A DNA stretch of 64,000 nt, from contig JAFDVZ010000023.1 of the NCBI GenBank assembly GCA_018268715.1, forward strand, positions 187,837 through 251,836, written 5' to 3'. A program made the translations under genes and the position numbers. Source of the stretch: Acidobacteriota bacterium (lineage in GTDB: Bacteria > Acidobacteriota > Terriglobia > Bryobacterales > Bryobacteraceae). This document shows positions 62,999 through 64,000 of this stretch, piece after piece. The notes below the pieces were generated by a model that made no database searches, was not told where the DNA came from, and was given only the letters and a program-made list of their open reading frames with translations. The number at the start of each line of letters is the position of its first letter. The first letter of the stretch is position 1.

Positions 62999-63343
62999 AT
63001 GCGACTTCTTTCGCTTGCGGCCCTTGCGGCCATCATGACGTGCGTAGCGGTAGCCGCCAGCCTCGCCGGCGCATGGAAAGGCTCCATGGACACCCAGATG
63101 GGCGCCATGGAGGTGACCATCACCATTCAGCCAGGAGCCAGTCTGGCCGGCAAAGTGAACATCGGCCAGTACGAAGGCGCGATTGAAAAGGGCAAGGTGG
63201 ATGGCGGCAATATCTCCTTCGAGATCAACATTGAGCCTGGGAAGATCGCCTACGAAGGAACCGTCGCCGGCGATGAAATGAAACTCAAAGTCACCGGAAC
63301 CCAGGGAAATCAGTACGCCCTGCTGTGCAAACGGCAGAAGTAG
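62999..63343 (+). CDS. Small secreted hypothetical protein
   Basis: 114 residues from ATG at 62999 with AGGAG at 62987-62991. Signal peptide about 1-20 (LAALAAIMTCVAVAAS). The mature 94 residues look like a single beta-barrel or lipocalin-like domain (LAGAWKGSMDTQMGAMEVTI, YEGAIEKGKVDGGNISFEI, YEGTVAGDEMKLKVTGTQGN). The same kind of domain occurs twice at the N-terminus of the serine hydrolase at 38087. Function unknown. It has a very strong promoter and sits opposite a TetR gene. Confidence 0.8.
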   Translation: MRLLSLAALAAIMTCVAVAASLAGAWKGSMDTQMGAMEVTITIQPGASLAGKVNIGQYEGAIEKGKVDGGNISFEINIEPGKIAYEGTVAGDEMKLKVTGTQGNQYALLCKRQK

Positions 63344-63375
63344 ACCGAAGGGCGAGGCGCCGCGCCGGATCCCGA

Positions 63376-63391
63376 ACGCGCTTTTGCGCGT
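63376..63391. other. Hairpin ACGCGC-TTTT-GCGCGT
   Basis: Six-base GC-rich stem with a TTTT loop, 33 bases after the stop of the small secreted protein gene. No T-tract follows, so it is a weak terminator candidate. Confidence 0.35.
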
Positions 63392-63458
63392 CCCCGGAAG
63401 GAATAGGCAGGAAAGCTGGAGGATTGGGATAACGCGTCCGGCGTGTTTGCCCGTATGC

Positions 63459-63488
63459 TTGCTAGAGATAAACAGGTCTGTTTATACG
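63459..63488 (+). promoter_or_regulatory. Promoter TTGCTA-N18-TATACG with an 18-bp palindromic operator
   Basis: The palindrome ATAAACAGGTCTGTTTAT (63468-63485, 8-base arms around GT) lies in the spacer and over the -10 region, a standard repressor position. GGAG at 63488-63491 precedes the ATG at 63499 by seven bases. The repressor is unknown; a TetR gene lies 600 bases upstream. Confidence 0.6.
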
Positions 63489-63498
63489 GAGCAAGCAC

Positions 63499-64000
63499 AT
63501 GAGCTCAAATTCTTCCCGCAGAAGTTTCCTGGCCGCAGGTCTCACCGCGCCCGCCGCTTTGGCTTCGCCTCAGGGCGTACAGAAAGCGCCTCCCGCACTC
63601 GCGCCCACCGGGACGCTCTCCTACCGGACCCTTGGCAAGACCGGACTGAAAGTCACTTCGGTCAGTTTCGGTTGTATGGTCACCTCCGACCCGACGGTGA
63701 TTTCGCGCGCCGTCGACATGGGCGTCAACTACTTCGACACAGCCCGCCGTTATGGCGGCGGCAACAATGAGCGCATGGTGGGAAGCGCGCTCAAAAGCGC
63801 GCGGAACCGTGTCCTGATATCAAGCAAGTCGCACGCCATGACGGCGGTGGAAGCGCGCAACGAACTGGAAACGAGCCTGAGGGAGTTGGGCACGGACTAC
63901 CTCGACATTTGGTACATGCATTTTCGCGACGAACCCTCGGCCATCCCTGACGAAGTTGTCACGGTCTGGGAAGAGGTTGGAGTAAGAACGATCAATGTCC
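63499..64000 (+). CDS. Aldo/keto reductase, Tat-exported, N-terminal part
   Basis: The gene starts at ATG 63499 and runs off the right edge after 167 codons. It begins with a twin-arginine signal (SRRSFLAAGLTAPAALA). The aldo/keto reductase barrel then starts LSYRTLGKTGLKVTSVSFG; catalytic Asp and Tyr are expected in MGVNYFDTARRYGGGNNER (Asp of FDTA and the following Tyr), Lys in VLISSKSHAM and His in YMHFRDEP. The Tat signal fits export of a folded protein with bound cofactor. Substrate unknown. Confidence 0.9.
   Translation, partial: MSSNSSRRSFLAAGLTAPAALASPQGVQKAPPALAPTGTLSYRTLGKTGLKVTSVSFGCMVTSDPTVISRAVDMGVNYFDTARRYGGGNNERMVGSALKSARNRVLISSKSHAMTAVEARNELETSLRELGTDYLDIWYMHFRDEPSAIPDEVVTVWEEVGVRTINV

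Overview
The window is GC-rich, tightly packed bacterial chromosome with no gene-free stretch over about 200 bases and no rRNA, tRNA, CRISPR or insertion sequence that I can see. The mix of families points to an acidobacterium of the Bryobacterales/Solibacter type: an orphan FtsX/MacB permease of the acidobacterial duplicated kind behind a PadR regulator, a DUF1501 protein paired with a cytochrome/DUF1549/LamG/DUF1553 protein, a CRTAC1 (VCBS plus ASPIC/UnbV) protein paired with a TPR protein, a carboxypeptidase-regulatory-like TonB receptor, CE15 esterase and DUF1080 proteins, and many secreted enzymes. This is inference from gene content; there is no marker gene here.

Layout. 1-4.8 kb: two Gfo/Idh/MocA oxidoreductases, a secreted RidA-like protein, a hicBA toxin-antitoxin pair, a secreted DinB-like protein and a DUF4097 protein with an exact 18-residue repeat. 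4.9-10.4 kb: an ammonium transporter with a periplasmic coiled coil, a Sel1-repeat protein kinase, a nucleotidyltransferase-VOC fusion, and cysK directly behind a cysteine-free Rrf2 regulator (CymR-like pair). 10.5-13.5 kb: amidohydrolase and esterase. 13.6-18.8 kb: a five-gene MoxR operon (membrane protein, DUF4129, DUF4350, MoxR ATPase, DUF58). 18.8-24 kb: a beta-propeller/phosphoesterase protein and a complete GH59 galactocerebrosidase homologue. 24-29.5 kb: a CzcCBA-type metal efflux operon. 29.6-38 kb: two PadR-led membrane operons flanking a DUF1080 protein and a lytic transglycosylase. 38-48.4 kb: serine hydrolase, histidine kinase operon, CocE-type hydrolase, DUF1501/DUF1553 pair. 48.4-55.4 kb: receiver protein, TPR and CRTAC1 proteins, large TonB receptor. 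55.6-60.3 kb: a four-gene operon (CE15 esterase, nucleoside permease-like protein, gluconate dehydrogenase subunit 3-like protein, GMC oxidoreductase). 60.4-64 kb: a frameshifted subtilisin, a TetR regulator, a small secreted protein and a truncated Tat-exported aldo/keto reductase.

Two cross-window signals stand out. First, many operon-leading genes have a TANNNT box (most often TACACT) exactly six bases before the start codon and no Shine-Dalgarno sequence, which implies leaderless mRNAs; internal operon genes have Shine-Dalgarno sites or overlap by ATGA. Second, a PadR gene at 35.2 kb carries a textbook ATGT-N8-ACAT operator inside its own leaderless promoter, which makes its two-gene membrane partner operon a well-defined but uncharacterised regulated system.
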